DNA of 64,000 bases from Chloroflexota bacterium (GTDB taxonomy: Bacteria > Chloroflexota > Anaerolineae > Aggregatilineales > Phototrophicaceae): positions 23,482 to 87,481 of the forward strand of contig JACRPS010000007.1 of assembly GCA_016223085.1 (NCBI GenBank), in the 5' to 3' direction. Every line of letters begins with the position of its first letter. Within the stretch, counting starts at the first letter, position 1. The notes beneath the pieces were generated by a model. It did no database searches. It was not told the DNA's origin and saw only the letters and a list, made by a program, of their open reading frames with translations. The position numbers and the translations under genes were made by a program. Of this stretch, positions 17,944-26,370 are shown one piece after another.

Positions 17944-19109
17944 CTGTCCACCTCGCCCGGCTTTGGTAGTCGCACGGTCATGGTTGTACCCACGCCCACC
18001 TTACTTTGCACGCTGATGCTACCGCTATGCATTTCCACGATCTTTTTGGAGATGGATAGGCCTAACCCGCTGCCCATTTTCTGCGACCGCGCCCGCACCA
18101 GCGGCTCAAAAATCCGGTCAGGCAGATACTCTGGCGGGATGCCAATGCCGTTGTCCACAAACGATATAACGTAACAGCCGGGCTGCTGTTCCAGCCGAAC
18201 CTGCACCCGCGCACCTGTCTCGGAATATTTCAGGCTGTTGTCAATCAGGTTTTCGAAGGCGCGTGCCAGCAGATCACGGTCGCCTTCGGCCCGCATGGGT
18301 TCTGGCGGCGCTTCGATCTCCAGCGTTTTGCCTTCCTGCTGCGCCATCTCATCCCGCGAGTAAACCGCTTCTTCCAGCACGTCCACCAGATCAAGCATCG
18401 TCGGTTCGAGCGGCACGTAGGCCAGGCGTGCATCAAACAGCATACTGTCCACCAGCCGCGCCAGCCGCTGCGCCTCGTTCTCAATTGTTCCGGCGGCTTT
18501 GTGCCACGCTGCCGGGTCTACCAGCGGTGCCTGCCGAATGTTCGCGGCGTGGCCGATGATCGCCGCCAGCGGATTTCGCATGTCGTGGACGATGCGCCGG
18601 ATGAAGTTTTCGTAGAAGGCGCTGCGGGTGCCGTCCACGCCGAGCGGCTTGCAGATCAGTGCATACATTCCCCGGTTGAGCGGCACCGCCTGCACCGACA
18701 GCCGCAGCCCTTCGCCCAGCGCCACGTTCTGGATCGCAATCCGCCGCGTTGTCCGCGCCCGCTCCAGCACCGCCCGCGCCGAATCCAGCACGAATTTGCC
18801 GTTCACCAGTTCGGCGGCGGCCTCGTTCGCCCACTGCACCCGCCCGCGCGCGTTGCAAATGATAACACCCTCGCTGAGATACGCCGCAATTGCGGCGTAG
18901 TGCTCGGCCCGGCCCAGCCGCGCCGAGCGCCGCCCAAAAGCGATCAGAAGCAGCGCCGCGAGTCCCAGCCCCCACCCAAACCAGATCAGCCCAAAATCGG
19001 ATGCAAACCGGATGCTGACCAGATTCAGCGGCGATAGCAGCAGGAACAGTGTCACCACCAGCCACGAAATGAGGACAAAAGCAAACAGCACGCGGTACCG
19101 GAACATCAT
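17940..19109 (-). CDS. Membrane sensor histidine kinase
   Basis: A 389-residue kinase with two membrane segments (about residues 8-28 and 38-58), a short PAS-like region (YLSEGVIICNARGRVQWANEAA) and a HisKA domain with phospho-acceptor His in VHDMRNPLAAI near residue 193. The HATPase domain has N box NLIDNSLKYS, G1 DNGIGIP and G2 GSGLGLSISK. There is almost no loop between the membrane segments, so it probably senses a membrane or cytoplasmic cue or relies on a partner such as the downstream lipoprotein. It overlaps the response-regulator gene upstream (one base) and the lipoprotein gene downstream (ATGA). Confidence 0.93.
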   Translation of the reverse strand: MMFRYRVLFAFVLISWLVVTLFLLLSPLNLVSIRFASDFGLIWFGWGLGLAALLLIAFGRRSARLGRAEHYAAIAAYLSEGVIICNARGRVQWANEAAAELVNGKFVLDSARAVLERARTTRRIAIQNVALGEGLRLSVQAVPLNRGMYALICKPLGVDGTRSAFYENFIRRIVHDMRNPLAAIIGHAANIRQAPLVDPAAWHKAAGTIENEAQRLARLVDSMLFDARLAYVPLEPTMLDLVDVLEEAVYSRDEMAQQEGKTLEIEAPPEPMRAEGDRDLLARAFENLIDNSLKYSETGARVQVRLEQQPGCYVISFVDNGIGIPPEYLPDRIFEPLVRARSQKMGSGLGLSISKKIVEMHSGSISVQSKVGVGTTMTVRLPKPGEVDR

Positions 19110-19831
19110 CAGTCCTGCGTAAGCTGGTAGCCGATGCCGTGAATCGTTTCGATCAACTCGTCCCGCTCCAGACCCAGCTTGCGCCGCAGCGCCGCGATGT
19201 GCCGGTCAACCGTGCGTTCGTACCCCGCCCAGGCATCGTCCCACACGTGGTTCAGCAGTTCCTCGCGCGTCCAGCGGCGGTTGGGATGCCGCGCCAGGAA
19301 CGCCAGCAGCGCAAATTCCATCGGCGTCAGGTCAATCTGTCGCCCGCGCCGGGTGATACGAAAGTGTTCGAGGTCAATCTGAAGATCAGGCTGAATATGT
19401 ATGACATTCCCGCGCTGGTCCTCCGCCGGCACGATCTCCCGCCGGATGTGCTGCACCGCCCCCAGCGTAGCGCGTATCTGACTCGCCAGCGCGTTGTTGT
19501 CCCAGGGTTTGGTGACAAACGCAATCGCGCCCTGCCCCAGGCTTTCGACCTGCCACTCCGGGTACGAGGTGAGCATGATGATCGGGATAAAACGTTCCCG
19601 CTTGCGAAGCTGCTGGCATACTTCCAGACCGCTCATGTGGTCGGGCTGGCTTTCGTCCAGCACTACGTCCAGCAGTACCAGATCAGGCTCGACCGCTTCA
19701 ACCAGCGCCAACGCCTCGGGCCCGCTGGCCGCTGTCTGCACCCGGTAGCCGATACGCCCCAGCAGCGTGCTCAGCGCCGAACGAATGGATTCTTCGTCAT
19801 CTATAACCAGAATGCGCGGTTTCTCGTCCAT
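19109..19831 (-). CDS. OmpR/PhoB-family response regulator
   Basis: A 240-residue DNA-binding regulator. The receiver domain has the acidic pocket DDEES, phospho-acceptor Asp in LLDVVLDE near residue 55, and conserved Lys in VTKPWD near 109. The C-terminal winged helix has LTPMEFALLAFLARHPNR, then the recognition helix in ERTVDRHIAALRRKLG and the wing IHGIGYQL. It is the first gene of the operon with the kinase and TPR lipoprotein. A TATAGT hexamer lies only about seven bases before the start codon and there is no ribosome site, which suggests a leaderless message. Confidence 0.95.
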   Translation of the reverse strand: MDEKPRILVIDDEESIRSALSTLLGRIGYRVQTAASGPEALALVEAVEPDLVLLDVVLDESQPDHMSGLEVCQQLRKRERFIPIIMLTSYPEWQVESLGQGAIAFVTKPWDNNALASQIRATLGAVQHIRREIVPAEDQRGNVIHIQPDLQIDLEHFRITRRGRQIDLTPMEFALLAFLARHPNRRWTREELLNHVWDDAWAGYERTVDRHIAALRRKLGLERDELIETIHGIGYQLTQD

Positions 19832-19839
19832 ATCGGAAC

Positions 19840-19845
19840 ACTATA
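19840..19845 (-). promoter_or_regulatory. Predicted -10 element giving a leaderless mRNA
   Basis: TATAGT on the minus strand ends nine bases before the ATG of the response regulator, which would place transcription start at or within two bases of the start codon. No -35 hexamer of quality is visible. Confidence 0.4.
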
Positions 19846-19910
19846 CAGCAGAATATCTTTCCGACGCCATAAATGTGGGATTGCGCAAGGGCGGATGGTG
19901 ACACAGCTTG

Positions 19911-19948
19911 ATAAAAATAACCTCATCCTGACAGAAGATGAGGTTATT
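19911..19948 (-). terminator. Intrinsic terminator of the PCD-like gene
   Basis: Perfect 12-base inverted repeat AATAACCTCATC (19916-19927) and its complement (19937-19948) with a 9-base loop. On the minus strand the stem runs into a TTATTTTTAT tract. It lies 68 bases past the stop of the minus-strand PCD-like gene. Confidence 0.85.
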
Positions 19949-20016
19949 CCAGCACTGAGGGTAAGCGGGACGGATATAACGTGCGGCAGATGTTACCGGT
20001 CAAGGCTTGTACCCTT

Positions 20017-20472
20017 TCAGGTGTTTTGCCCACGCCGACTGTCTGCCCACGAAGGCGCATCGCTGGCCGGGAAGGATTCTTCCGAGGCTTGCTGCACCAC
20101 GTCCTTTTGCCCGCTGATGACATCCCAGCGCGAACACAAATCATCCGTGCGCGACGCCATGATAAAATCGTTGCGGTGCAGCCCGCCAATTACCGGCGAC
20201 CCCCACTCCACGATCACCTTTTTTGGCAGAATCGTCAGGCGCGGATAATGTCCCTGCGTGTTTGCCAGTTCGGCCACTTTATCGGCAAACAGCATCGCCT
20301 CCTTAAAATCGGCAAAGGTAAATTCCCGCCGCAGTAGCTTCAAACCGCCGGTCGTGGTCGGCTGCCAGCGGTCAAGCTGCCGCAGCAGCACGCTGATTTC
20401 CCGCCCGGACAGCGGTCGCTCCCGGTTGGTCAGCAGTGTGCAGCGTTGTTCCAGCAATGTCGTCGTTGCCAT
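20017..20472 (-). CDS. Pterin-4a-carbinolamine dehydratase-like protein with altered active site and C-terminal tag
   Basis: About 150 residues. The central part is the PCD/DCoH fold: FTFADFKEAMLFADKVAELA, HYPRLTILPKKVIVEW, then GGLHRNDFIMA. PCD enzymes use three histidines (HH before Pro, and one before the GGL motif). Here they align without gaps as His-Tyr and Pro, so two of the three are replaced and dehydratase activity is doubtful. A tail EESFPASDAPSW follows, a short motif that recurs at the ends of many small bacterial proteins. The start used is the ATG with GAGG 11 bases upstream; GTG or ATG codons up to 10 codons earlier are possible. A strong terminator follows. No aromatic amino acid hydroxylase is nearby. 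Confidence 0.78.
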   Translation of the reverse strand: MATTTLLEQRCTLLTNRERPLSGREISVLLRQLDRWQPTTTGGLKLLRREFTFADFKEAMLFADKVAELANTQGHYPRLTILPKKVIVEWGSPVIGGLHRNDFIMASRTDDLCSRWDVISGQKDVVQQASEESFPASDAPSWADSRRGQNT

Positions 20473-20553
20473 TGTATGCATCACCTCGCTTGGTTTTCTC
20501 ACAGCTTAAACCAAAAGCGTTGGAGGTACATCAGACACACGAGACTACGGGAT

Positions 20554-22116
20554 TCACGAAGCTGCCGGACGATGCCCGCCGGTGATCTGCCGGATGCGAT
20601 GATACAGCGGCTGAAGCTGGCCGTACAGCTTTTGATAAACCCCCTGATACAAATCCTCGTAGATCGTCCGCGTCTGCCGGTTGGGTTCAAACGCCTGTCC
20701 CATGCGCGTCATTTCCCGCACCGCTGTCGCAAAATCCGGGTGCAGTTTGAGACCGACTGCCGCGTCAATCGCCGCGCCCAGCCCCGACGTTTCATAAGTA
20801 TGTGGGCGCGCGGTCGGCAGGCCGAAGATGTCCGCCGTAAGCTGCAAAGCGGCGTCACTCTGCGACCCGCCGCCGGATACGCGCAGTTCCGTGACCGGCA
20901 CGTGGCTGCGCGCCTCGCTGCGCTCCTTGCCCTCGCGCAGCGCGAAGGCCAGCCCTTCCAGAATCGCCCGGTACAGGTGCGCCCGCGTGTGCCAGTCGCC
21001 AAAGCCAATAATCGCGCCGCGCGCCTCCGGCCCCGGCACCTTCAGTCCGGGCGTCCAGTACGGCTGCAACACCAGCCCATCCGATCCCGGCGGGACCTGC
21101 TTCACCAGTTCGTCAAACAATACCTCCGGCTCGATGCCGCGTTCTTCCGCGAGCGTCATCTCACGCTGGCCGAATTCGCGCTTGAACCAGCTTACCAGCC
21201 AGAAGCCGCGATAAATCTGGATTTCCAGGCTGTACGCGCCGGGAATGGCCGACGGATACGGCGGTATCAGGGGGATGGGTTCGATGTACTTCTGGTGCGT
21301 GGTATTAAACGTCGCGGTCGTGCCATAGCTGATACAGCCGATATGCGGTTCCAGGCAGCCGGAACCGATGACCTCGCAGGCCTTGTCAGCCGCCGCCGCC
21401 ACCAGTGGCAGCCCAGCAGGGATGCCGGTTGCCTCGCAGGCTTCCGGCGTGACCTGGCCGATAATCTGCGCCGGCGGCACCAGATCAACCAGTTTCGCCG
21501 GGTCAATCGGGACCGCCTGCCATTTCCAGTCGCTCGGTTTTGCCCAGGTATGGGCCTTATAATCAAACGGCAGGTACGATACCTGACAGCCAACCGAATC
21601 GGCCAGCCGCCCGGTGAGGTGGTACGTCAGGTAACCGGACAGCAACAGGAACTTATGCGTTTTCTCCCAGATGTCCGGTTGGTGGGTTCGTATCCAGTTG
21701 CCTTCCGCTTCGGCCTGCAGGTACGCAACCGTCTCCGACATCCTGACCAGCCGGAACGCCAGTCCCCACAACCCTCCCACTGGCGGCAGCCCTTCGGTAC
21801 GGCGCTGGTCCAGCCAGACAATCGCCGGGCGCAGCGGCTTTCCATCTTTACCGAGATTGATAACCGTGCCGCGCTGCGTGGTCAAGGCCACACCCGCCAC
21901 CGCCGTTTTTGGCACTGGCGAGGTTTGCCATAACTGCTGGCACGCCCGGCAGGTCGCGTCCCAGTACACCGACGGTTCCTGCTCTGCCCAGCCGGGATGG
22001 CGCGAAAAATACGGTTCAATCGGCACGCGCGCTTTGGTAACCAGATTGCCCTTGAGATCAAACAGCAGCGCCCGAACACTCTGCGTACCGTTGTCAATCG
22101 CCAGAATATACGACAT
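20554..22116 (-). CDS. FGGY-family carbohydrate/glycerol kinase
   Basis: A 520-residue ATP-dependent kinase with two actin-like domains: N-terminal phosphate loop [23 protein letters not shown] near residue 40, and ATP-site motifs such as ISYGTTATF and [19 protein letters not shown] near the end. Family membership is clear; the substrate is not, since FGGY kinases act on glycerol and several sugars. Position downstream of glpD and a FadR gene makes glycerol or a glycerol-like triose the best guess. A GGGGGAGG ribosome site precedes the chosen ATG. Confidence 0.88.
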   Translation of the reverse strand: MSYILAIDNGTQSVRALLFDLKGNLVTKARVPIEPYFSRHPGWAEQEPSVYWDATCRACQQLWQTSPVPKTAVAGVALTTQRGTVINLGKDGKPLRPAIVWLDQRRTEGLPPVGGLWGLAFRLVRMSETVAYLQAEAEGNWIRTHQPDIWEKTHKFLLLSGYLTYHLTGRLADSVGCQVSYLPFDYKAHTWAKPSDWKWQAVPIDPAKLVDLVPPAQIIGQVTPEACEATGIPAGLPLVAAAADKACEVIGSGCLEPHIGCISYGTTATFNTTHQKYIEPIPLIPPYPSAIPGAYSLEIQIYRGFWLVSWFKREFGQREMTLAEERGIEPEVLFDELVKQVPPGSDGLVLQPYWTPGLKVPGPEARGAIIGFGDWHTRAHLYRAILEGLAFALREGKERSEARSHVPVTELRVSGGGSQSDAALQLTADIFGLPTARPHTYETSGLGAAIDAAVGLKLHPDFATAVREMTRMGQAFEPNRQTRTIYEDLYQGVYQKLYGQLQPLYHRIRQITGGHRPAAS

Positions 22117-22158
22117 AAGCCTCCCCCGTAACAACCCATATTTCGCCCATAAATGCAC

Positions 22159-22189
22159 CGTAGGGGAAGGTCTGAGACCCTCCCCTACG
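22159..22189. repeat. Dispersed GTAGGGG-type palindrome
   Basis: Arms CGTAGGGGA and TCCCCTACG with core AGGTCTGAGACCC form a nearly perfect hairpin. It lies between glpD and the FGGY kinase gene, inside the operon, and lacks a T-run. Confidence 0.85.
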
Positions 22190-22229
22190 TATGATTATCG
22201 CTTATTTTGCGCCATCTTCGCCCGCGCCG

Positions 22230-23960
22230 TTACAACATTTCCGGCGAACGGCGACTCCGTCGCCACAGCAGGAGCACAATCACCAGTAACGCCAGAAACA
22301 CAACCAGCCGTGTCCGACTGCGGTGTTCTTTGGACGCACGTGGTTTTTCCGCCGCTGCACGCAGTATGGCGTTCCAATCCGGGATGCGGTCGCGTTCTGG
22401 CAGGCTGTAGCGCGCCCGCCGTAGAGCCAGGTAAGCCGCGGCTTCCGCCTCCCATTGGCGATCATCCCAACCCAGTTCGGACTGGCAGATGGTACGAATG
22501 CGGGGCAGCAGCGACTCGCCGCCATCCGGCAGCAACAGCCCCAGCCGGACACGGCGCAGCAGCAGGTCGTCCAGATGAACCACGCCTTCGGCGCGCGCCG
22601 CCCAGCGCAGTTCTGCCCACAGCGTCACCGTGCCCGGAATCACGTCCAGTTCGCCGGGCTGCGCGGCGGACACCAGCGCCGGCGCAGCCGCGCCGTAGCG
22701 CCCTAGCAGACGGCGGCGCGTTAATTCATCCAGGTTGCCCGGCAGTTCCACATCCACCGCGTTTAAGACCGGCACTTTGTCGGTCACGGCGGCCACTTCC
22801 GGCAGCCGATCGCGCACCGATTTCAGCGCATCCAGCGCAATTGAGCGAAAGGTGGTCAGTTTGCCACCGGTGACAGTCAGCAGGCCATTTTCCTGCCACA
22901 CCACATGTTCGCGTGACTCTTTGGACGGGTCGGCTTTGCCCGTACCGATCACCGGGCGCACCCCGGCATAAGTCGCTATCACATCGTCCAGCGTCAGCGC
23001 CCGCGCCGGGAACTGATAGGCAACCGCCGCCATCAGGTAGGCCACTTCCTCCGGCGTGATTCCCGGTTCGTCCCGCAGTGGCGCATCGTGGTCAACATCA
23101 GTCGTGCCGACCAGCGTCACCCCTTCCCAGGGGAAGGCAAACACCGGACGGCGGTCAAGCGGGTGCAGGAACGACACCGCCTGCGCCAGCGGCAGCCGCC
23201 AGGCCGGAAACACGAGATGGCTACCGCGCAGCGGGCGAATCCGCGCCGCCGCGCCGACCTGCCCGCGCAGGCCATCGGCAAACGCGCCGGTCGCATTGAT
23301 GATAACCCTGGCGCGGACCTCGGCGGTTTGCCCGCTGACCTGATCGCACAGCCGCGCCCCAACCACCTGCCCTTCTTCCAGCAGCAGTTCATCGGCGCTG
23401 ACGTAATTGATCGCCGCGCCGCCGTCGGCCACCGCTTCCTGAATCACCCGCAGCACCAGCCGCGCGTCGTCGGTCTGCGCGTCCTCATAGCGGAAGCCGC
23501 CGCGCAGATTCTCCCGGCTGATGTACGGCATCAGCAGGCGAAATTCTTCCGCGCTGTAATAACGATGTGACCATTGCAGCGCCATCAGGTCATACACCGC
23601 CAGCCCCGCGCCATAGGTGAAGCGCCCCGGCCTGTCGCCCTTGTGGGTCGCCACCAGAAAGCCCAGCGGGTCAATCAGCCCCGGCCCATCCTCGATCAGA
23701 TTTTCGCGCTCCCGCACCGAGGTCAGCGTTACGCCCACCTGTCCCGTCGCCAGGTAACGCAGCCCGCCATGCACCAGCTTGGATGACCGGCTGGACGTTC
23801 CCCAGGCAAAATCGCGCTGCTCGACCAGCAACACGCGCAGTTTCATCCGCGCCGCCTCGCGCAGGATGCCCGCGCCGGTGATGCCTCCGCCCATCACCAG
23901 CACGTCCCAGGGCTGGCCGATTTGCGACCACAGGTTCTCGCGCCAGTTTTTGTCCCACAT
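22230..23960 (-). CDS. glpD: FAD-dependent glycerol-3-phosphate dehydrogenase with C-terminal membrane anchor
   Basis: Oxidises glycerol 3-phosphate to dihydroxyacetone phosphate and passes electrons to quinone. The 576 residues start with the FAD loop VLVMGGGITGAGILREA and SSRSSKLVHGGLRYL, both hallmarks of GlpD/GlpA, and continue with FPWEGVTLVGTTDVDHD and the C-terminal DAO_C domain. Unlike usual GlpD, it ends with a hydrophobic helix of about 17 residues (LVVFLALLVIVLLLW) followed by RRSRR, which looks like a tail anchor. The ATG used has AAGGGGTGG seven bases upstream. It is the third gene in the fadR operon; the product dihydroxyacetone phosphate is the precursor used by alkyl-DHAP synthases, encoded next door. 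Confidence 0.93.
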   Translation of the reverse strand: MWDKNWRENLWSQIGQPWDVLVMGGGITGAGILREAARMKLRVLLVEQRDFAWGTSSRSSKLVHGGLRYLATGQVGVTLTSVRERENLIEDGPGLIDPLGFLVATHKGDRPGRFTYGAGLAVYDLMALQWSHRYYSAEEFRLLMPYISRENLRGGFRYEDAQTDDARLVLRVIQEAVADGGAAINYVSADELLLEEGQVVGARLCDQVSGQTAEVRARVIINATGAFADGLRGQVGAAARIRPLRGSHLVFPAWRLPLAQAVSFLHPLDRRPVFAFPWEGVTLVGTTDVDHDAPLRDEPGITPEEVAYLMAAVAYQFPARALTLDDVIATYAGVRPVIGTGKADPSKESREHVVWQENGLLTVTGGKLTTFRSIALDALKSVRDRLPEVAAVTDKVPVLNAVDVELPGNLDELTRRRLLGRYGAAAPALVSAAQPGELDVIPGTVTLWAELRWAARAEGVVHLDDLLLRRVRLGLLLPDGGESLLPRIRTICQSELGWDDRQWEAEAAAYLALRRARYSLPERDRIPDWNAILRAAAEKPRASKEHRSRTRLVVFLALLVIVLLLWRRSRRSPEML

Positions 23961-23978
23961 AAAACCACCCCTTGCCAT

Positions 23979-24006
23979 GTAGAGACACGATAGATCGTGT
24001 CCCTAC
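23979..24006. repeat. Dispersed GTAGGG-type palindrome
   Basis: GTAGAGACACGAT pairs with ATCGTGTCCCTAC with one mismatch. It lies between the alkyl-DHAP synthase-like gene and glpD, inside the operon. Confidence 0.8.
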
Positions 24007-24013
24007 TCAACAT

Positions 24014-25606
24014 CTATCCAATCAATTTCCCCGGATTCATCAAACCTGCCGGGTCAAACGTCTTCAGCACGTCCTCAATCGCTTTCATCCCCAGGCCGCC
24101 TTTTTCACCCGCCAGGTACGGCATGTGGTCAAGGCCAACGCCGTGCTGGTGGCTGATCGTGCCGCCGTGGGCCATCACCGCCGCGCTGGCGGCCTGTTTA
24201 AGAAGCTGCCAGCGGTGCAGCGTTTCATCCGGGTCAGGCGCGAGGCGAAATGCATAGGTGGTGTACACGCTCGTGCCGTGTGGGTAAACATGCGACAGGT
24301 GCGTAAAAGCGTGGATGCGCTCACCCTGCTCTGCTATCACCCCACGCAGCGCGCCTTCAATCGCGGCGATCATCGCCGGCGTGGTCGTCCAGTTGGTCGC
24401 CGTTTCCAGCGTGTCTACGGCGTAGCCGTTATCCCAGAGCGTATTGCGCAGGTACGGCGTGCGGAAGCGGTTCTTCTGCCACTGGCGACCAAAGGTTTTG
24501 CCGACGTGAACGCCACCCCGCGACCGGGCGATACGCAGCGTTTCCTTCACTGCCGCGCTGCTGAGCGTCTTCTGCCCGGTGAAGCCGAACACCAGCATAC
24601 ACTTTTGATCTTTGACACCACGCAGCGCCAGATACTGTTCCAGCGCGCCGATCACGCGCTCATGACCGGCCAGTTTCAGCGTTGTTTCGGTTTCAACCGG
24701 CGTGCTCAGGCGCAGCATGGACAGCGGCAGCCGCGCCTGCACCATCTGGCGCACGGCAGCCATCCCGCTGTCGAAATCGGCGAAAAACACGGCGCGGAAT
24801 TCCTCGCGCTCCGGCAGCGGCGATATTTTAACCGTCGCCTCGGTAATCAGCCCTAACCGCCCTTCCGACCCCAACACCAGTTCACGGAGATTTGGCCCGG
24901 CGGCGGAGGCGGGCAGCGCCGGCAGCACCAAAGCGCCGGCGGGTGTTTCCACTCTACCCCCAACAAACAGCCCCTCAATACGCCCGTAATGGAGCGACTG
25001 CTGCCCGCTGGAACGTGCTGCAATCCAGCCGCCCAGCGTGGAATATTCAAACGACTGCGGGTAATGGCCGAGCGTGTACCCGCGCGCGCGAAGCTGCGCT
25101 TCCAAATCCGGGCCGGTTACGCCCGCGCCGAAGGTCGCCAGCAGCGTGTTTTCGTCCAGTTTGTGCAGGCGGTTCATCCGGCTCATGTCCACCGTCAGCA
25201 CCGGCGCGTCGCCGGGTATCGGGTTAATGTGCCCGACGACACTGGTCCCACCACCATAGGGGATTAACCGCGCCCCAATCTCTGCCGCGTAGCGAATCAG
25301 GCTGCATACGTCCTCGGCGCTCATCGGATACGCTACGCCATCTGGGAAAACGCCGATACGCCCACTGCGCAGCGCAATCCAGTCCGGCATACTTTGACCG
25401 CGCGCGTGCCGGACTCGCTCTGCCGCGTCGGTTGTCACCAGCGGATGCCGGGGCAAGCGCGAGTTTGAAACGCTCGCCACCACGTCCTTAAACGCGGCGT
25501 CCGTTGGCGGCATTCCAGCCCCCAGCCGCCCACGCAAAAACGCCTCCGCGCTGGCCGGCAGCGGATACCGCACCGAGTCATCGCCCCAACCGTTCCATCG
25601 CCGCAT
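24014..25606 (-). CDS. FAD-linked oxidase resembling alkyl-dihydroxyacetonephosphate synthase
   Basis: A 530-residue flavoprotein of the vanillyl-alcohol-oxidase family. The N-terminal MRRWNGWGDD is typical of bacterial alkyl-DHAP synthase (AGPS) relatives. FAD contacts lie in IPYGGGTSVVGHINP near residue 110. The C-terminal catalytic region matches human AGPS in spacing: Y-x-x-G-x3-Y-x3-AF (YPHGTSVYTTYAF) and a histidine loop SHQHGVG where AGPS has SHHHGVG. AGPS swaps the acyl chain of acyl-DHAP for a fatty alcohol, making ether lipids; glycolate or lactate oxidases are the main alternative family readings. The gene directly follows fadR (11-base gap) and precedes glpD, so a role in glycerolipid synthesis is plausible. 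Substrate is unproven. Confidence 0.85.
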   Translation of the reverse strand: MRRWNGWGDDSVRYPLPASAEAFLRGRLGAGMPPTDAAFKDVVASVSNSRLPRHPLVTTDAAERVRHARGQSMPDWIALRSGRIGVFPDGVAYPMSAEDVCSLIRYAAEIGARLIPYGGGTSVVGHINPIPGDAPVLTVDMSRMNRLHKLDENTLLATFGAGVTGPDLEAQLRARGYTLGHYPQSFEYSTLGGWIAARSSGQQSLHYGRIEGLFVGGRVETPAGALVLPALPASAAGPNLRELVLGSEGRLGLITEATVKISPLPEREEFRAVFFADFDSGMAAVRQMVQARLPLSMLRLSTPVETETTLKLAGHERVIGALEQYLALRGVKDQKCMLVFGFTGQKTLSSAAVKETLRIARSRGGVHVGKTFGRQWQKNRFRTPYLRNTLWDNGYAVDTLETATNWTTTPAMIAAIEGALRGVIAEQGERIHAFTHLSHVYPHGTSVYTTYAFRLAPDPDETLHRWQLLKQAASAAVMAHGGTISHQHGVGLDHMPYLAGEKGGLGMKAIEDVLKTFDPAGLMNPGKLIG

Positions 25607-25617
25607 GAAGACCCCTT

Positions 25618-26316
25618 TCACTCGCTGCCCAGGTGCGACCGCGCCCACAGGTTGATGCTCTCCAGCATCACGGCACGCACCACATTTTCCGCTGCGTCAC
25701 CATCGCCTGCCCGTGCCGCTTCCAACAGCGCCGCGTAAAACGCGCGCGATGTATCCCGCGCTTCCGCCAGACTAAAGTATTCACGGGCCAGCGGTTCGTA
25801 AAAGCCGTTGAACCCGTTTAAGATCATGGCGTAAACCGGATTGCCGGAGGCCACCGCCAGCCGACGCTGTAGCAGCCAGTCAAATGCGGCGTAAGCCGGC
25901 GGCGTATCGGGCAGGTCAGCCGCCCGCGACAGCAGGTCCACCACTGATTCGGCGGCGCGTTCCACCGCCAGCCGCGTGTACGACGGCGCGATGTCCAGCC
26001 GGACACGCAGCAGGTTCGGCACAAAGTCCGGCGGCAGGATACGGCTGCACCGGACGATGCCGCTGAGAACATTCAACCCGCCATCCCACCAGAAATCGTT
26101 GACGACGGTTGATTTACCCTGCCGGATGGTAATCCAGCCGTCGCGCTCCAACCGCCCCAGCACCTCCCGCAGTGTCGGACGGGTAACGCCCAGCATGTCC
26201 GCCAGATCGCGTTCCCCCGGCAGGGTTGAATCGGGTGGAAACTGCCCTTCGACGATAGCAGTAATAAGAGCATGTTCGGCGTAATCAACGGGACGTTCAG
26301 GCTTCGACCAGTTCAT
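25618..26316 (-). CDS. fadR: FadR-type GntR regulator of fatty-acid metabolism
   Basis: A 232-residue transcription factor that resembles Escherichia coli FadR along its whole length, not just in the winged helix. The DNA-binding region LGVTRPTLREVLGRLERDGW keeps the arginines that contact DNA in E. coli FadR (Arg36, Arg46 and Arg50 here); the wing has Gln66 where E. coli has His65. NDFWWDGGLNVL and, in the ligand domain, ASGNPVYAMILNGFNGFYE match E. coli segments NNFWETSGLNIL and ASGNPIYGLILNG closely. This points to the acyl-CoA-binding FadR_C domain. It is the first gene of the operon and has a canonical FadR box on its own promoter, so it is likely autoregulated and responsive to long-chain acyl-CoA. 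Confidence 0.93.
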   Translation of the reverse strand: MNWSKPERPVDYAEHALITAIVEGQFPPDSTLPGERDLADMLGVTRPTLREVLGRLERDGWITIRQGKSTVVNDFWWDGGLNVLSGIVRCSRILPPDFVPNLLRVRLDIAPSYTRLAVERAAESVVDLLSRAADLPDTPPAYAAFDWLLQRRLAVASGNPVYAMILNGFNGFYEPLAREYFSLAEARDTSRAFYAALLEAARAGDGDAAENVVRAVMLESINLWARSHLGSE

Positions 26317-26347
26317 GCTATTTCCATTTATAACAGTCCTTACTGGT

Positions 26348-26364
26348 CAGTGGTCTGACCAGTT
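26348..26364. promoter_or_regulatory. FadR operator
   Basis: CAGTGGTCTGACCAGTT matches the E. coli FadR consensus core TGGT-N3-ACCA and its flanks closely. It lies inside a larger inverted repeat, 9-base arms ACTGGTCAG and CTGACCAGT at 26342-26363. It sits just downstream of the predicted -10 element, over the transcription start, 31 bases before the fadR ATG: the position expected of a repressor site. Confidence 0.85.
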
Positions 26365-26370
26365 AATGTT

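Noticed and set aside
20446..21933. Long plus-strand open frame antisense to the FGGY kinase
   Set aside because: It has Arg/Gln/His-rich composition typical of frames opposite GC-rich genes, no domain, and the kinase on the other strand is unambiguous.
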